Part shown: positions 25,325 to 34,638 of the stretch, piece by piece
Numbering within the stretch: position 1 is the first letter of the stretch
How the letters are laid out: each line of letters opens with the position of its first letter
DNA from: Nocardia araoensis NBRC 100135
Lineage (GTDB): Bacteria > Actinomycetota > Actinomycetes > Mycobacteriales > Mycobacteriaceae
Direction: 5' to 3'
Length of the DNA stretch: 63,184 nt
Assembly: GCF_000308435.1 (NCBI RefSeq)
Contig: NZ_BAFR01000033.1
Span: 1 to 63,184, forward strand
The notes under the pieces: generated by a model
The model's database searches: none
Seen by the model: the letters and a program-made list of their open reading frames with translations, nothing else
Told to the model about the DNA's origin: nothing
Made by a program: the position numbers and the translations under genes

Positions 25325-25984
25325 ATGCCGGGACGTCAGAGGCGTGACGGCGGAAGCGGACCCGCCGGACAGAATGGCAGCGCCCCCGAGGGCGGCCGCG
25401 GCGACCGTCGCGGTGGCGGCGACCGTCGGGGCGGTGGCGACCGTCGCGACAACGCCGCGGAGAAGAACCAGCTCGAGCGGGTCGTCGCGATCAACCGCGT
25501 CTCCAAGGTCGTGAAGGGTGGTCGGCGCTTCAGCTTCACCGCCCTGGTGATCGTCGGTGACGGCAACGGTCTGGTCGGCGTCGGCTACGGCAAGGCCAAG
25601 GAAGTTCCCGCGGCCATCCAGAAGGGCGTCGAAGAGGCTCGCAAGAACTTCTTCCGCGTCCCGATGATCGGCTCCACCATCACCCACCCGGTTCAGGGTG
25701 AGGCGGCGGCCGGTGTGGTCATGCTGCGCCCGGCCTCGCCCGGTACCGGTGTGATCGCCGGCGGCGCGGCCCGTGCCGTGCTGGAATGCGCCGGTATCCA
25801 CGACATTCTGGCGAAGTCGCTCGGTAGCGACAACGCCATCAACGTCGTGCACGCGACTGTCACTGCCCTCAAGCAGTTGCAGCGTCCGGAAGAGGTCGCG
25901 GCCCGCCGTGGCCTGCCGCTCGAGGACGTCGCCCCTGCCGGCATGCTGCGTGCGCGCGCCCAGGCTGCCGGAGGTGTCAAGTAA
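25325..25984 (+). CDS. rpsE: 30S ribosomal protein S5 with Gly/Arg/Asp-rich N-terminal extension
   Basis: A 219-residue S5, which lines the mRNA entry site and affects fidelity. The core starts near residue 42 ([20 protein letters not shown]) and holds the double-stranded RNA-binding motif and [19 protein letters not shown]. The first 40 residues are low-complexity, including a repeated RRGGGD unit encoded by near-identical tandem DNA. Actinobacterial S5 often has such extensions, but this repetitive form is notable. Its last base overlaps the rpmD start (TAATG). Confidence 0.96.
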   Translation: MPGRQRRDGGSGPAGQNGSAPEGGRGDRRGGGDRRGGGDRRDNAAEKNQLERVVAINRVSKVVKGGRRFSFTALVIVGDGNGLVGVGYGKAKEVPAAIQKGVEEARKNFFRVPMIGSTITHPVQGEAAAGVVMLRPASPGTGVIAGGAARAVLECAGIHDILAKSLGSDNAINVVHATVTALKQLQRPEEVAARRGLPLEDVAPAGMLRARAQAAGGVK

Positions 25985-26163
25985 TGGCAGATCTCAAGGT
26001 GACCCAGATCAAGAGTTCGATCGGCGCCAAGAAGAATCAGCGGGACAGCCTTCGCACCCTCGGTCTGCGCGGAATCCGCAAGACCGTGGTCCGCGAGGAC
26101 AACGCCCAGAACCGCGGGCTGATCAACGTCGTGCGCCACCTCGTGACCGTTGAGGAGGTCTGA
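25984..26163 (+). CDS. rpmD: 50S ribosomal protein L30
   Basis: A 59-residue L30: [30 protein letters not shown], then [20 protein letters not shown]. It starts one base inside the rpsE stop and ends one base before rplO; translation is coupled on both sides. Confidence 0.96.
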   Translation: MADLKVTQIKSSIGAKKNQRDSLRTLGLRGIRKTVVREDNAQNRGLINVVRHLVTVEEV

Positions 26164-26164
26164 C

Positions 26165-26608
26165 ATGACCATCAAGTTGCATCACCTGCGTCCGGCTCCC
26201 GGCGCCAAGACCGAGAAGATCCGTGTGGGTCGCGGTGAGGGCTCCAAGGGCAAGACCGCGGGCCGTGGTACCAAGGGCACCAAGGCGCGCAAGAACGTCC
26301 CGGCCGCCTTCGAGGGCGGGCAGATGCCGATCCACATGCGGCTGCCCAAGCTCAAGGGCTTCACGAACCCGTTCCGCACGGAATACCAGGTCGTGAACGT
26401 CGGCAAGATCGCGAAGCTGTTCCCCGAGGGCGGCGAGGTCGGCAAGGCCGAGCTCGTGGCGGCCGGCGCGGTTCGCAAGAACCAGCTGGTCAAGGTTCTC
26501 GGCGATGGTGAGATCGGCGTCGCGGTCCAGGTGACCGCGGACAAGGTCACCGGCGCGGCGAAGGAGAAGATCACCGCCGCCGGTGGCACCGTCACCGAGC
26601 TGGGCTGA
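26165..26608 (+). CDS. rplO: 50S ribosomal protein L15
   Basis: A 147-residue late-assembly protein. [41 protein letters not shown] is the classic basic, glycine-rich N-terminus (quoted here only to mark residues 2-40 in shortened sense: HHLRPAPG … GRGEGSKGK … GTKG). The C-terminus carries [22 protein letters not shown] 26165 is preferred over an in-frame ATG five codons upstream because GAGGAGG lies directly before it. A hairpin separates it from secY. Confidence 0.96.
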   Translation: MTIKLHHLRPAPGAKTEKIRVGRGEGSKGKTAGRGTKGTKARKNVPAAFEGGQMPIHMRLPKLKGFTNPFRTEYQVVNVGKIAKLFPEGGEVGKAELVAAGAVRKNQLVKVLGDGEIGVAVQVTADKVTGAAKEKITAAGGTVTELG

Positions 26609-26623
26609 CGGTACTCTGCATGA

Positions 26624-26664
26624 CAGCGGCGCCGGACGAGTGAACAGCTCGTCCGGTGCCACTG
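26624..26664 (+). terminator. Terminator or attenuator between rplO and secY
   Basis: CAGCGGCGCCGGACGAG (26624-26640) pairs with CTCGTCCGGTGCCACTG (26648-26664) over 17 bp with two G-T pairs and a 7-nt loop. A modest T-rich tract follows. The remaining 116 bp to secY may hold a separate promoter that I could not define. Confidence 0.75.
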
Positions 26665-26780
26665 TTAGAGTTCAATTGTTGTCTGCCAAGCCTCGTCGTG
26701 GTTTTCGGCGTCCCTTCTGTGTCGAGCAGGGACATCGCTGAACATCCATGTCATGACCATGTCGTTCGCCAGGAGGATCA

Positions 26781-28103
26781 GTGCTTTCCGCCTTCGTATC
26801 GGCCTTCCGGACTCCGGACTTACGGCGGAAGATTCTCTTCACGCTGGGGTTGATCGCGTTGTACCGGCTGGGTGCCTCGCTGCCGTCCCCCGGCGTCGAC
26901 TACAAGTCGGTCCAGGAGTGCATCGACCTGGTCTCGGGCGGTTCGTCCGGCGGCATCTACCAGCTGATCAACCTGTTCTCCGGTGGTGCGCTGCTGCAGC
27001 TGTCGGTCTTCGCGATCGGCATCATGCCCTACATCACCGCGAGCATCATCATCCAGCTGCTCACCGTCGTCATCCCGCGGTTCGAGGAACTGCGCAAGGA
27101 AGGCCAATCCGGCCAGACCAAGATGACGCAGTACACCAGATACCTGTCGATCGCCTTGGCGATTCTCCAGGCCACCGGCCTGGTCGCGCTGGCGGCTCGT
27201 GGCCAGCTCCTGCAGGGCTGCCAGAAGGACATCCTGGCCGACACCAGCATCTTCGGCATGATCATCATCGTGCTCGTGATGACCGCGGGCGCGGCACTGG
27301 TGATGTGGTTCGGCGAGCAGATCACCGAGCGCGGCATCGGCAACGGCATGTCCCTGTTGATCTTCTCCGGCATCGCCGCCCGCATCCCGAGCGAGGGCAA
27401 GGCGATCCTGGACAACCGAGGCGGCCTGGTCTTCGGTCTGGTGTGCGTCGCCGCGCTGGCGATCATCACCGCCGTGATCTTCGTCGAGCAGGGCCAACGC
27501 CGGATCCCGGTCCAATACGCCAAGCGCGTGGTGGGCCGGAAGATGTACGGCGGCTCCTCGACCTACCTGCCGCTGAAGGTGAACCAGGCGGGTGTCATCC
27601 CGGTCATCTTCGCCTCGTCGCTGCTGTACCTGCCGAACCTGATCGCGCAGCTGACCGGATCGCAGAACAACCAGAATCCGAGCTGGTGGCAGGAGATCAT
27701 CCAGAAATACCTGGTGAATCCCGGCAACCCGGTGTACATCGCGATCTACTTCAGTCTGATCGTGTTCTTCACCTACTTCTACGTCGCGATCACCTTCAAC
27801 CCGGAGGAGCGCGCCGACGAGATGAAGAAGTTCGGTGGCTTCATCCCGGGCTACCGTCCCGGTAAGCCGACCGCCGACTACCTCAACTTCGTCCTGAGCC
27901 GTATCACCCTCCCCGGCTCGATCTATCTCGGTCTGGTAGCGGTGCTGCCGAACCTGTTCCTCGACATCGGCGCCTCCGGCGGTACCCAGAACCTTCCGTT
28001 CGGCGGTACCGCGGTGCTGATCATGGTGAGCGTCGGTTTGGACACCGTGAAGCAGATCGAGAGCCAGCTGATGAATCGAAATTACGAAGGGTTCCTCAAG
28101 TGA
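26781..28103 (+). CDS. secY: Preprotein translocase subunit SecY
   Basis: The 440-residue channel subunit of the Sec translocon, with ten membrane helices. GTG 26781 is preceded by AGGAGG (26771-26776). Typical landmarks: [23 protein letters not shown] at TM1, the plug region, the C-terminal loop motif [18 protein letters not shown], and a C-terminal [14 protein letters not shown]. The stop overlaps the adk start (GTGA), coupling secretion and adenylate kinase as in many bacteria. Confidence 0.97.
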   Translation: MLSAFVSAFRTPDLRRKILFTLGLIALYRLGASLPSPGVDYKSVQECIDLVSGGSSGGIYQLINLFSGGALLQLSVFAIGIMPYITASIIIQLLTVVIPRFEELRKEGQSGQTKMTQYTRYLSIALAILQATGLVALAARGQLLQGCQKDILADTSIFGMIIIVLVMTAGAALVMWFGEQITERGIGNGMSLLIFSGIAARIPSEGKAILDNRGGLVFGLVCVAALAIITAVIFVEQGQRRIPVQYAKRVVGRKMYGGSSTYLPLKVNQAGVIPVIFASSLLYLPNLIAQLTGSQNNQNPSWWQEIIQKYLVNPGNPVYIAIYFSLIVFFTYFYVAITFNPEERADEMKKFGGFIPGYRPGKPTADYLNFVLSRITLPGSIYLGLVAVLPNLFLDIGASGGTQNLPFGGTAVLIMVSVGLDTVKQIESQLMNRNYEGFLK

Positions 28104-28645
28104 GAGTTGTACTGCTCGGTCCGCCGGGCGCCGGTAAAGGCACCCAGGCCGTCCTGCTGTCGGAGAAGCTGGGCGTTCCGCACATCTCCACCGGGGACCT
28201 GTTCCGCGCGAATATCGGCCAGCAGACTCCGCTGGGCCGCGAGGCGCAGAAGTACATGGACGCGGGCGACCTGGTGCCCAGCGACGTGACCAATCGCATG
28301 GTGGAGGCGCGGGTCAACGAGCCCGACGCCGCCAACGGCTTCGTCCTCGACGGATACCCGCGCACGGTCGACCAGGCAGACGCGCTGGAGAAGATCCTCA
28401 AGGACATGAACGCCAAGCTCGACGCGGTGCTGCGCTTCGTCGTGCCGGAGGACACCGTGGTCGAGCGGATGCTCGCGCGCGGCCGTGCCGACGACAACGA
28501 GAGCGTGATCCGTAACCGGCTCCGGGTGTACCGCGAGGAGACCGAGCCGCTGCTGGACCACTACGACGGCCTGGTCGTCTCGGTGGACGGCGTCGGCGAG
28601 GTCGACGACGTCAACGCGCGGGCATTGCGCGCGCTGGGCCACTGA
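28100..28645 (+). CDS. adk: Adenylate kinase
   Basis: A 181-residue cytosolic kinase interconverting ATP + AMP and 2 ADP. The P-loop is [10 protein letters not shown] (residues 7-16), followed by [13 protein letters not shown], the AMP-binding [10 protein letters not shown] and the LID arginines in [20 protein letters not shown]. The short LID, without the zinc-binding insertion, is the actinobacterial form. It starts at GTG 28100 within the secY stop. Confidence 0.97.
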   Translation: MRVVLLGPPGAGKGTQAVLLSEKLGVPHISTGDLFRANIGQQTPLGREAQKYMDAGDLVPSDVTNRMVEARVNEPDAANGFVLDGYPRTVDQADALEKILKDMNAKLDAVLRFVVPEDTVVERMLARGRADDNESVIRNRLRVYREETEPLLDHYDGLVVSVDGVGEVDDVNARALRALGH

Positions 28646-28675
28646 GCCGGCTCGCGATGGAGCGCTGAGGCCCGA

Positions 28676-29473
28676 ATGGTCTTCAACCGCAAGAAGAAGG
28701 TCGTGCCGTTCCGGACGGCGGGCGAACTGGACGCCATGGCGGCGGCAGGCGCGATCGTCGGCCGCGCTTTGGTGGCCGTGCGCGCGGCCGCCAAGCCCGG
28801 CGTGTCCACCTTGGAACTGGACGAGGTCGCCGAGCAGGTGATCCGGGACGCGGGCGCAGTGCCGTCCTTCAAGGGCTACCACGGCTTCCCCGCGTCCATC
28901 TGCGCCTCGGTGAACGACCGTGTGGTGCACGGGATTCCGACGGCGGCGGAGATTCTGGCCGAAGGTGACCTGGTCTCCATCGACTGCGGCGCCATTCTCG
29001 ACGGCTGGCACGGCGATTCGGCCTGGACCTTCGGCGTCGGCACGATCATCGAGGCCGATCGGTTGCTCAGCGAGGCGACCAAGTCGTCGATGGAGGCCGG
29101 TATCGCGGCGATGCTGCCCGGTAACCGGCTGACGGACGTCTCGCACGCCATCGAGTTGGGCACCCGGGCGGCCGAGAAGGAGCACGGGCGCGCCTACGGC
29201 ATCGTCGACGGTTACGGCGGGCACGCCATCGGGCGCGAGATGCACCTCGATCCGTTTCTGGCCAACGAAGGCGAGCCGGGCAAGGGCCCGAAACTCGTGG
29301 TGGGCTCGGTGCTCGCGATCGAGCCGATGCTCACGCTCGGCACCACCCAGACGAAGGTGCTCGACGACGACTGGACCGTGGTCACCGTGGACGGCAGTCG
29401 TGCGGCACATTGGGAGCACACGGTCGCCGTCACGGAGGACGGACCACGGATCCTGACATTGCGTCCGGAGTAG
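28676..29473 (+). CDS. map: Type I methionine aminopeptidase
   Basis: A 265-residue dinuclear-metal peptidase removing initiator methionine from nascent chains. The metal ligands are seen in [19 protein letters not shown] (both aspartates), the histidine of [15 protein letters not shown], and the glutamates of AIEPMLTLG and [36 protein letters not shown] carries the substrate histidine. It follows adk by 30 bp and completes the secY-adk-map order. Confidence 0.96.
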   Translation: MVFNRKKKVVPFRTAGELDAMAAAGAIVGRALVAVRAAAKPGVSTLELDEVAEQVIRDAGAVPSFKGYHGFPASICASVNDRVVHGIPTAAEILAEGDLVSIDCGAILDGWHGDSAWTFGVGTIIEADRLLSEATKSSMEAGIAAMLPGNRLTDVSHAIELGTRAAEKEHGRAYGIVDGYGGHAIGREMHLDPFLANEGEPGKGPKLVVGSVLAIEPMLTLGTTQTKVLDDDWTVVTVDGSRAAHWEHTVAVTEDGPRILTLRPE

Positions 29474-29909
29474 GGCACGGCCGTGGGGCTGCCCCGGTTC
29501 GATGACACTGCGCGGCGAGGAAACGAGGCGCACCGACGCCAGGATGCCCTGGTCGATCTCGCCGTTCTCCGCGTGCCGACACCATGCGCCGACACGCCAC
29601 CGGGCGATACCCAGCGTTCGCTGGATCGGTGACGTCATTCCTTGCGCCCGCGTCCTTCGCGTCGAGCCGAAGCGGTGGGCCCGGTCGGTGCCCGTGCGGG
29701 GTGGAACGGTTATCTCTCCTTGTGGGTCGGGACTGTTCTGAACGATGCCGTCAGCGTATGGCCGGGCAATAGGCGTTGACCTGAGTAGACCGCTACTCGA
29801 ATCGGCTTGGCGCACGCCGCAGTTCGACGTGATCCTGCCCGCCCCGCAGGCGCGGCGACGGTGCGGGCAATGCTGTGGCCTGGCTGTTCCGTGTGCGTAA
29901 GTAGCCGCT
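29474..29909. other. Non-coding gap after map
   Basis: These 436 bases separate map (plus) from the methyltransferase (minus). Apart from a short palindrome CACGGCCGTG at 29477-29486 just beyond the map stop, I see no gene, RNA or repeat. Open frames here lack start context and family resemblance. Confidence 0.4.
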
Positions 29910-30707
29910 TCAGCCCGCGGGGCGCAGGGTTGTGCGCAGCGCCAAAGTGATTATGGGCAGATCGAATTCGCCCTGGGCCGTCTCCGGCCGCTCGCGCAGA
30001 TAGGCCATTGTCCGGCCGAGCACCTCGGCCCGCTCCTCGGGCGAGATCACCAGCGTGTGGGATTGGGTGCCGATGGTCGCGGTCAGGGACTCGGCCGTAC
30101 GCCGATACCGGTGCGGGAAGGTCGACCGTTCGAACCGGTGCTCGCGGAAGATCGGGTGGGCGGGTAGAACGACGTGCCCGCTCGGCGGCTGGGGTGGGGA
30201 CACGCTGGATCCGGCGACTTCTCTCAGCCCGGCGACCCACGCCACGGAATCGTCGTCGGTGTTCCACAGGGCTGCGAGAACGCCACCGGGTCGCAGCACT
30301 CTGAGGAATTCCGGATAGGCACGGTCCAAGTCGAACCAATGGAAAGCCTGTCCGACGACAATCGCGTCCACCGAATCAGCCGGGAGGGGAATGGCTTCGG
30401 CCGAACCGGCGTGGGCGGCGACATCCGGGAATCGGCGGCTCAGCTCGCCGCGCATGTGCTCGTCGGGTTCGACGGCGATCACGATGGCGCCTGCTTCGAG
30501 CAGACCCTGGGTCAGCTTGCCCGTGCCGGCGCCGAGATCGAGAACGGTCGGCGGTCGCCGGTGGGCGACGGAGGCCAGCGCCCAGCGAATGGCCGCGGCC
30601 GGATAATCGGGACGGTGCTCGGCGTACGCGGCGGCCTGCGCGCCGAACGAACTCGCCCGCCTGGTGTGCAGGGCGAGCTTCTCTTCGTGGTGGTCCGGAC
30701 TCCCCAT
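29910..30707 (-). CDS. Class I SAM-dependent methyltransferase
   Basis: A 265-residue Methyltransf_11-type enzyme. Motif I TVLDLGAGTGKLTQGLLEAGA (about residues 54-74) binds SAM, followed by the acidic loop IAVEPDEHMRGEL, motif II SVDAIVVGQAFHWFD and motif III FLRVLRPGGVLAALWN. The QAFHWFD string is typical of the subgroup close to trans-aconitate/UbiE-like methylases. Substrate unknown. The start codon lies inside an 11-bp inverted repeat, so expression may be controlled by a hairpin or by a protein at the start site. Confidence 0.87.
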   Translation of the reverse strand: MGSPDHHEEKLALHTRRASSFGAQAAAYAEHRPDYPAAAIRWALASVAHRRPPTVLDLGAGTGKLTQGLLEAGAIVIAVEPDEHMRGELSRRFPDVAAHAGSAEAIPLPADSVDAIVVGQAFHWFDLDRAYPEFLRVLRPGGVLAALWNTDDDSVAWVAGLREVAGSSVSPPQPPSGHVVLPAHPIFREHRFERSTFPHRYRRTAESLTATIGTQSHTLVISPEERAEVLGRTMAYLRERPETAQGEFDLPIITLALRTTLRPAG

Positions 30708-30731
30708 CCGTTCAACTTTACGGATGGGGAG
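30700..30731 (-). promoter_or_regulatory. Inverted repeat covering the methyltransferase start
   Basis: CTCCCCATCCG (30700-30710) and CGGATGGGGAG (30721-30731) are perfect 11-bp complements around a 10-nt loop. The ATG at 30707-30705 lies in the stem. In the transcript this would fold the initiation region; as DNA it would be a good operator. Confidence 0.55.
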
Positions 30732-30743
30732 CCGCGACGGAAC

Positions 30744-31175
30744 CTATGATGCGCCAGGGAGTCTCCGTACGCCGGCGCAGACCTCGGCGGCCAGGTCGTC
30801 GTAGCCGACGGCCAGTTCGGCCAAGCGCTGCCAGGCGTCCCACAGATCCCATTCCGAGGCGCTGGCCAGCGCCGCATACGCGTTCGCGGTGAACTGGGCC
30901 AGGCGATCGATCACGGCGCCGACGGTCTCGGTGTGCACGTGCGCCGCGCCATGGGCGGGAGGCAACTGCACGGTGATCCAGCGGTCGATGTCGCGAACCA
31001 GGCTCGCGCGCAACGCGTCTATCTCATCGAGCGATTCGTGTCCCGCGCTGAGCCTGCGTTCGTGCAACGTGGTGAGCTCGTGCGCGCAGCGCAGCAGCGG
31101 GTTGCTCTCGTGCAGCTCGCCTCGGCAGGCTTGCAGCACTTGATGTTTGGCCGGAAGGACCGCCCCGGTGGTCAT
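30744..31175 (-). CDS. DUF4254 domain protein
   Basis: A 143-residue helical protein with the actinobacterial DUF4254 pattern: LQACRGELHESNPLLRCAHELTTLHERRL, LVRDIDRWITVQLP, HVHTETVGAVIDRLAQFTANAYAAL and WQRLAELAVGYDDLAAEV. Function unknown. ATG 31175 overlaps the stop of the upstream gene by two bases (ATGA), so the two are translated together. The same kind of two-gene pair occurs at 20898-21937 on the other strand. Confidence 0.78.
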   Translation of the reverse strand: MTTGAVLPAKHQVLQACRGELHESNPLLRCAHELTTLHERRLSAGHESLDEIDALRASLVRDIDRWITVQLPPAHGAAHVHTETVGAVIDRLAQFTANAYAALASASEWDLWDAWQRLAELAVGYDDLAAEVCAGVRRLPGAS

Positions 31176-31630
31176 CGCCCGACCGTTCTCGTGCAGAACC
31201 GTACGGTGTCGACGATGGACGAGCCGGAGGGGCGGAAACCGTTCTCGGGAGCCACGATCCAGTGCCGGTAGTCGGCATCGGTCGCGGCGGGCGACGGCAG
31301 GGCGATCTCGCCGCCGGAGGGCACGATGGAGACGTTCAGGCGGAACAGCTCTGCGAACAGCCGAACGTCGTCGGGTAAGTCGGGCCGGGTGAGGAAGGTC
31401 CACCGTTTGGACCGGACGTGAGAAATGATCGGACCCAACGCGTTTCGGCGATGGATGAGATCCTCGCGAACCTTCTGCCCCAATGCGGCGGGCATCGTGA
31501 TCGCGCCGACGAATCCGGCGCGCAGGACGATCCGGCCTATCTCCGGATGAACTCCGGCGGGCAAGTCGCAGGTGTGTCGATAGTAGGCGCATCGGGCGGT
31601 CGGGGTATCCGCCAACGCCAGTTGGTCCAT
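31172..31630 (-). CDS. Conserved hypothetical protein, paralogue of the gene at 20898-21410
   Basis: A 152-residue protein sharing most landmarks with the island gene at 20898: TARCAYYRHTCDLPAGVHPEIGRI, MPAALGQKVREDL, GPIISHVRSKRWTFLTRPDLPDD, the IALPSPA turn and the W…P…GFRPSG end. It reads as a compact alpha/beta domain of unknown function. It is coupled to the DUF4254 gene downstream. No close family name is offered. Confidence 0.6.
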   Translation of the reverse strand: MDQLALADTPTARCAYYRHTCDLPAGVHPEIGRIVLRAGFVGAITMPAALGQKVREDLIHRRNALGPIISHVRSKRWTFLTRPDLPDDVRLFAELFRLNVSIVPSGGEIALPSPAATDADYRHWIVAPENGFRPSGSSIVDTVRFCTRTVGR

Positions 31631-31977
31631 AGAGCCCTCGGGTAGCTTCGTGTGACTTTTTCCAAGCCGCCCGGACGGCGCTGCGGCATCAATGCTGCGA
31701 TCCGGTACATCGTGCGGGCGTTGTCTCAGTAGAGCACTCCATGGAGCGGATCAAACATTCCGTTCAATTAGTTCTCGAGAAATTCGTTTGCCTGCGGGTT
31801 ACCGGCGGGTGCGGTAACCGGCAGGGGACGCGATGCAGCCCAGTGTTCAGCTCGGCGTACGTATTTCCTGGTCAAATGACCTGCGCAGATGCGGGGCCGC
31901 AACGCCGGATATTTTGTTCACCGCCGCCGCTGATGTGTGCGTTACCTTGCCGCAAATCGTTACCGCGGCAGCGGGCC
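31631..31977. other. Intergenic region with a strong hairpin
   Basis: No gene was recognised in this 347-bp stretch, which is less GC-rich than average. It carries an inverted repeat at 31791-31825: CCTGCGGGTTACCG against CGGTAACCGGCAGG, 13 of 14 paired, 7-nt loop. The hairpin may terminate the minus-strand gene ending at 31978 or act upstream of the gene starting at 31630. Confidence 0.45.
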
Positions 31978-33480
31978 TCAGGGTGTCGTGCGGAAGAACA
32001 GGACGCGATCGCCGTGCTCGGACAACGGCGTGTCGACGCTGATCTGGCGCAGGCCGCAGTCCGGCAGGTAGGTCAGGTTGGCGAACACCTTCGTATTGCC
32101 GAAGGCCGCGCGCAGCTTGCTCTCCGTCGCTCGGTCTGGGTTGTACAGGGCCAGCGTCTCGAAATTCAATGGCGCCAGCGGCTTGTCGAGGGGAGCCTGC
32201 CCGGCCGGACGGCCGAGTGCGGCGTACTGGGTGGCCGCGCCGCGCTCGTACCAGCACAACTCGTATGCCACGTCCTCCGTGACCGTGATCGCCGCGACGG
32301 GCCAGTCCTGGGAGAGGCGCAGTGCCAGTGGGTTTTTCGCCACCGGGGTGAGTTCCCAGTTCAGGCTCATGACAGTCACCCAGCCGCCGTAGGGCTGGTC
32401 GATCAGCACGATGTCGTCGCCCAGGGTGGGGGAAGTGTTCAGCTTCGGCTCGCGGATCTTCCACTTCGAATCGTGCGTACCGAGATAACTCTCGCGGTCG
32501 AGGGGATAGGCGTCGTCGACGGCGTAGGCCGCGATGATCGCGGCGCGCACCTGGGCGATCGCGTCCCGTTCCGGCACGTACACGCTGAGTGCGCCGAAGG
32601 TGGAGCCGATCTGCACGGGTGTGGACGGCTGATCCTGCTCGGTGCCGGGCGCGAGCGGTCGCAGGCCGACCAGGGCCAGCTTCCAGTTGATCTCCTCGAC
32701 GGTCGACAGATCGCCGGAGGATTTGAACATGATCTGCTGCTGGGTGAGTCGTCCGGCTGCCTCCAGGGTGCGGCAACCCAGTTCGACCAACGCCCGGTGC
32801 GACTTCGGGGTGAGGTCCAGATCTTGGATGCCGCAGGCGCGCAAGCGGATCGACATGGTGGTGGAGGTGAACGCGGCGTACCGCTCCCGGTACATGGCGA
32901 TGGCCTGCTTGCGCGACCGGCCGACCATGAGGGTGCGCAGCAGCGTGCTCAGGCTGGCGAGGTACTTGCCGGACAGCTCCGGGTTCGCCGCGGCGAGGGA
33001 GGCGCGGATGCGGGCCGCCTCCTCGGTCGCGGCCACGGCGGCGTCCTGGTCCAGCCTGCCCAGCCAGACACCGCACTTGGACAGGCCGTCGGCGCACGGG
33101 CCCGCGACTTCGGGATGCTCCCGCGCCACCTGCCGGTAGACATCGCAGGCACGCCGGATCGTCGTGGTGGCCAGTTCCCTGCGGCCGCTGTGCCGTGCCG
33201 CTTGCTCGAAGGAGCGCAGCGCGTCGTTCAACTCGCCGGCCAGGCGGGCGGTGAGCACTTGGCCCCTGGACAGCAGGCGCAGGCGGATCGCCACCGCTTC
33301 TTCGGCGGGCGCCAGCGCTTCCCTGGTGCGGTCGCGCGTCGAGCCGTTGCCCTTGGTGGCGATCAGCCCTTTGGCGAGTTCGCCGAGGGAGGTGGCCAAG
33401 CGCAATTCGGATTCGACCGTCCGGTCGAGGGCCGCATACCGATCCGCCGCGATCTGACGCTCCATCGCGTCCAGATCCAT
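31978..33480 (-). CDS. Large helical-repeat (TPR-like) protein of unknown function
   Basis: A 500-residue protein. ATG 33480 follows GAGGAGCGCG, a good ribosome site. Residues 30-230 are helical repeats with TPR-like spacing (AEEAVAIRLRLLSRGQVL, ALRSFEQAARHSG, ATEEAARIRASLAAANPEL, LASLSTLLRTLMVGRSRKQAIAMY). The C-terminal half (about 300-500) is strand-rich, with VYVPERDAIAQVRAAIIAAYAV and DDIVLIDQPYGGWVTVMSLNWELTPV, and ends DRVLFFRTTP. No signal peptide or membrane segment is seen. It is a single-gene unit divergent from dtd. I recognise no family; a protein-binding scaffold with a C-terminal globular domain is the most one can say. Confidence 0.6.
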   Translation of the reverse strand: MDLDAMERQIAADRYAALDRTVESELRLATSLGELAKGLIATKGNGSTRDRTREALAPAEEAVAIRLRLLSRGQVLTARLAGELNDALRSFEQAARHSGRRELATTTIRRACDVYRQVAREHPEVAGPCADGLSKCGVWLGRLDQDAAVAATEEAARIRASLAAANPELSGKYLASLSTLLRTLMVGRSRKQAIAMYRERYAAFTSTTMSIRLRACGIQDLDLTPKSHRALVELGCRTLEAAGRLTQQQIMFKSSGDLSTVEEINWKLALVGLRPLAPGTEQDQPSTPVQIGSTFGALSVYVPERDAIAQVRAAIIAAYAVDDAYPLDRESYLGTHDSKWKIREPKLNTSPTLGDDIVLIDQPYGGWVTVMSLNWELTPVAKNPLALRLSQDWPVAAITVTEDVAYELCWYERGAATQYAALGRPAGQAPLDKPLAPLNFETLALYNPDRATESKLRAAFGNTKVFANLTYLPDCGLRQISVDTPLSEHGDRVLFFRTTP

Positions 33481-33667
33481 CGCGCTCCTCGTTTCCAGCA
33501 TGATCCTCCGCCAACGCGCGGCAACCGCGCAACACAATCTTCTGCGCACCGAGTTTGACACGCTTGCGGTCCGCGCGCACCTGTATCTTGCCAGGCAGGC
33601 CGGGCCGTTCGGCGGTCGACGACCCGCGCGGCGGCCGTCGCCGTGACAGAAGGCATGATCGAGGGTT

Positions 33668-34111
33668 GTGCGAGCCCTTCTGCAGCGCGTGAGTTCGGCG
33701 CGGGTCATCGTCGACGAGCAGGTCGTCGGCCGGATCGATCCGGTGGCCGACGGCCTCCCGCACGGCCTGGTCGCCCTGGTCGGCGTGACGCATTCCGACA
33801 CCGAGGCGAGCGCGCGGGCGCTGGCCGACAAGGTGTGGCGGTTGCGCGTCCTCGACGGGGAGCGCTCGGCCGCGGATCTGGGCGCGCCGATTCTGGTGGT
33901 CAGCCAGTTCACGCTGTACGCGGACACGAAGAAGGGCAGGCGCCCGTCCTGGTCGGCTGCCGCGCCCGGCGCCGTGGCCGAACCGCTCGTCGAGCACTTC
34001 GCGCAGGCATTGCGCGAACTCGGCGCAACCGTGGCCACCGGGCGGTTCGGTGCGCACATGCAGGTCGAGTTGGTGAACGACGGTCCGGTCACCCTCTTGG
34101 TGGAGCTGTGA
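33668..34111 (+). CDS. dtd: D-aminoacyl-tRNA deacylase
   Basis: A 147-residue homodimeric enzyme that removes D-amino acids (and glycine from mischarged tRNA-Ala) from tRNA. Signature motifs [17 protein letters not shown] and, near the C-terminus, [11 protein letters not shown] (the NxGPxT motif) are both intact. [21 protein letters not shown] is the usual N-terminus. It starts at GTG 33668 with little upstream leader. A short GC hairpin follows the stop. Confidence 0.95.
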   Translation: MRALLQRVSSARVIVDEQVVGRIDPVADGLPHGLVALVGVTHSDTEASARALADKVWRLRVLDGERSAADLGAPILVVSQFTLYADTKKGRRPSWSAAAPGAVAEPLVEHFAQALRELGATVATGRFGAHMQVELVNDGPVTLLVEL

Positions 34112-34122
34112 GCTGCCGTCCT

Positions 34123-34140
34123 GCCCCGAAAATTTGGGGC
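34123..34140 (+). terminator. Probable weak terminator after dtd
   Basis: GCCCC (34123-34127) pairs with GGGGC (34136-34140), with AAA/TTT extending the stem past one unpaired G. It begins 12 bp after the dtd stop. Confidence 0.45.
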
Positions 34141-34295
34141 GCTGAAGGGATCTGACGACTCGGCACGTGCTGGACCTGGGCGCGGAGTCTGCCCGCAAAC
34201 ATCGAGGAATTTGCCGTTCACATTGGCGTCACTGGTGATTAGTCATCCGGTGTTACCGTGGGTGGGAAGAAATCGAGGGTGGAGGAGCGGACGCG

Positions 34296-34619
34296 ATGGC
34301 GGACAATGTCGAATTCGACGAGCATCTGTTCCGCAAGGCGGCCCAGAAGACGGGGCATGTCGAGGACCGGATCACCGGCATCATCGACAGATTGAGCGCG
34401 TCGATCGCCGCGCGGGGAAACTGCTGGGGCAACGACAGTATCGGCCGCAACTTCGCCAACGGACCCGATGGCTCGGGCGGTTACACCACGACCAGGGACA
34501 ACCTGATCAAGGGCGCCCGCAACGTGGCCGGCACCTTCGAGAACTTCAGTCAAGGACAGACGAAGACCGCGAATCTGCTGCGCGACATGGAGCACGGCAA
34601 CCGCGACGGCATCCGCTGA
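34296..34619 (+). CDS. WXG100-like type VII secretion partner of the giant protein
   Basis: A 107-residue protein. Helix 1 is LFRKAAQKTGHVEDRITGIIDRLSASIA. The turn is NCWGNDSIGRNFANG, whose W-G-N-D…G…F pattern is typical of WXG100-like proteins encoded before CpnT-type toxins. Helix 2 is DNLIKGARNVAGTFENFSQGQTK. ATG 34296 has GGAGGAG upstream. It leads the three-gene cassette, lies 19 bp before the YbaB-like gene, and probably pairs with the WXG100-like N-terminus of the giant protein during secretion. Confidence 0.72.
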   Translation: MADNVEFDEHLFRKAAQKTGHVEDRITGIIDRLSASIAARGNCWGNDSIGRNFANGPDGSGGYTTTRDNLIKGARNVAGTFENFSQGQTKTANLLRDMEHGNRDGIR

Positions 34620-34638
34620 CCCCGGGGTTCACCGACCG

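Noticed and set aside
29502..29772. Small plus-strand frames in the gap after map
   Set aside because: They are short and arginine-rich, with no ribosome site or similarity; the region is left as non-coding.
31741..33558. A 605-codon plus-strand frame opposite the TPR-like gene
   Set aside because: The minus-strand protein has a good ribosome site and plausible helical repeats; the plus frame is low-complexity and lacks a start context.
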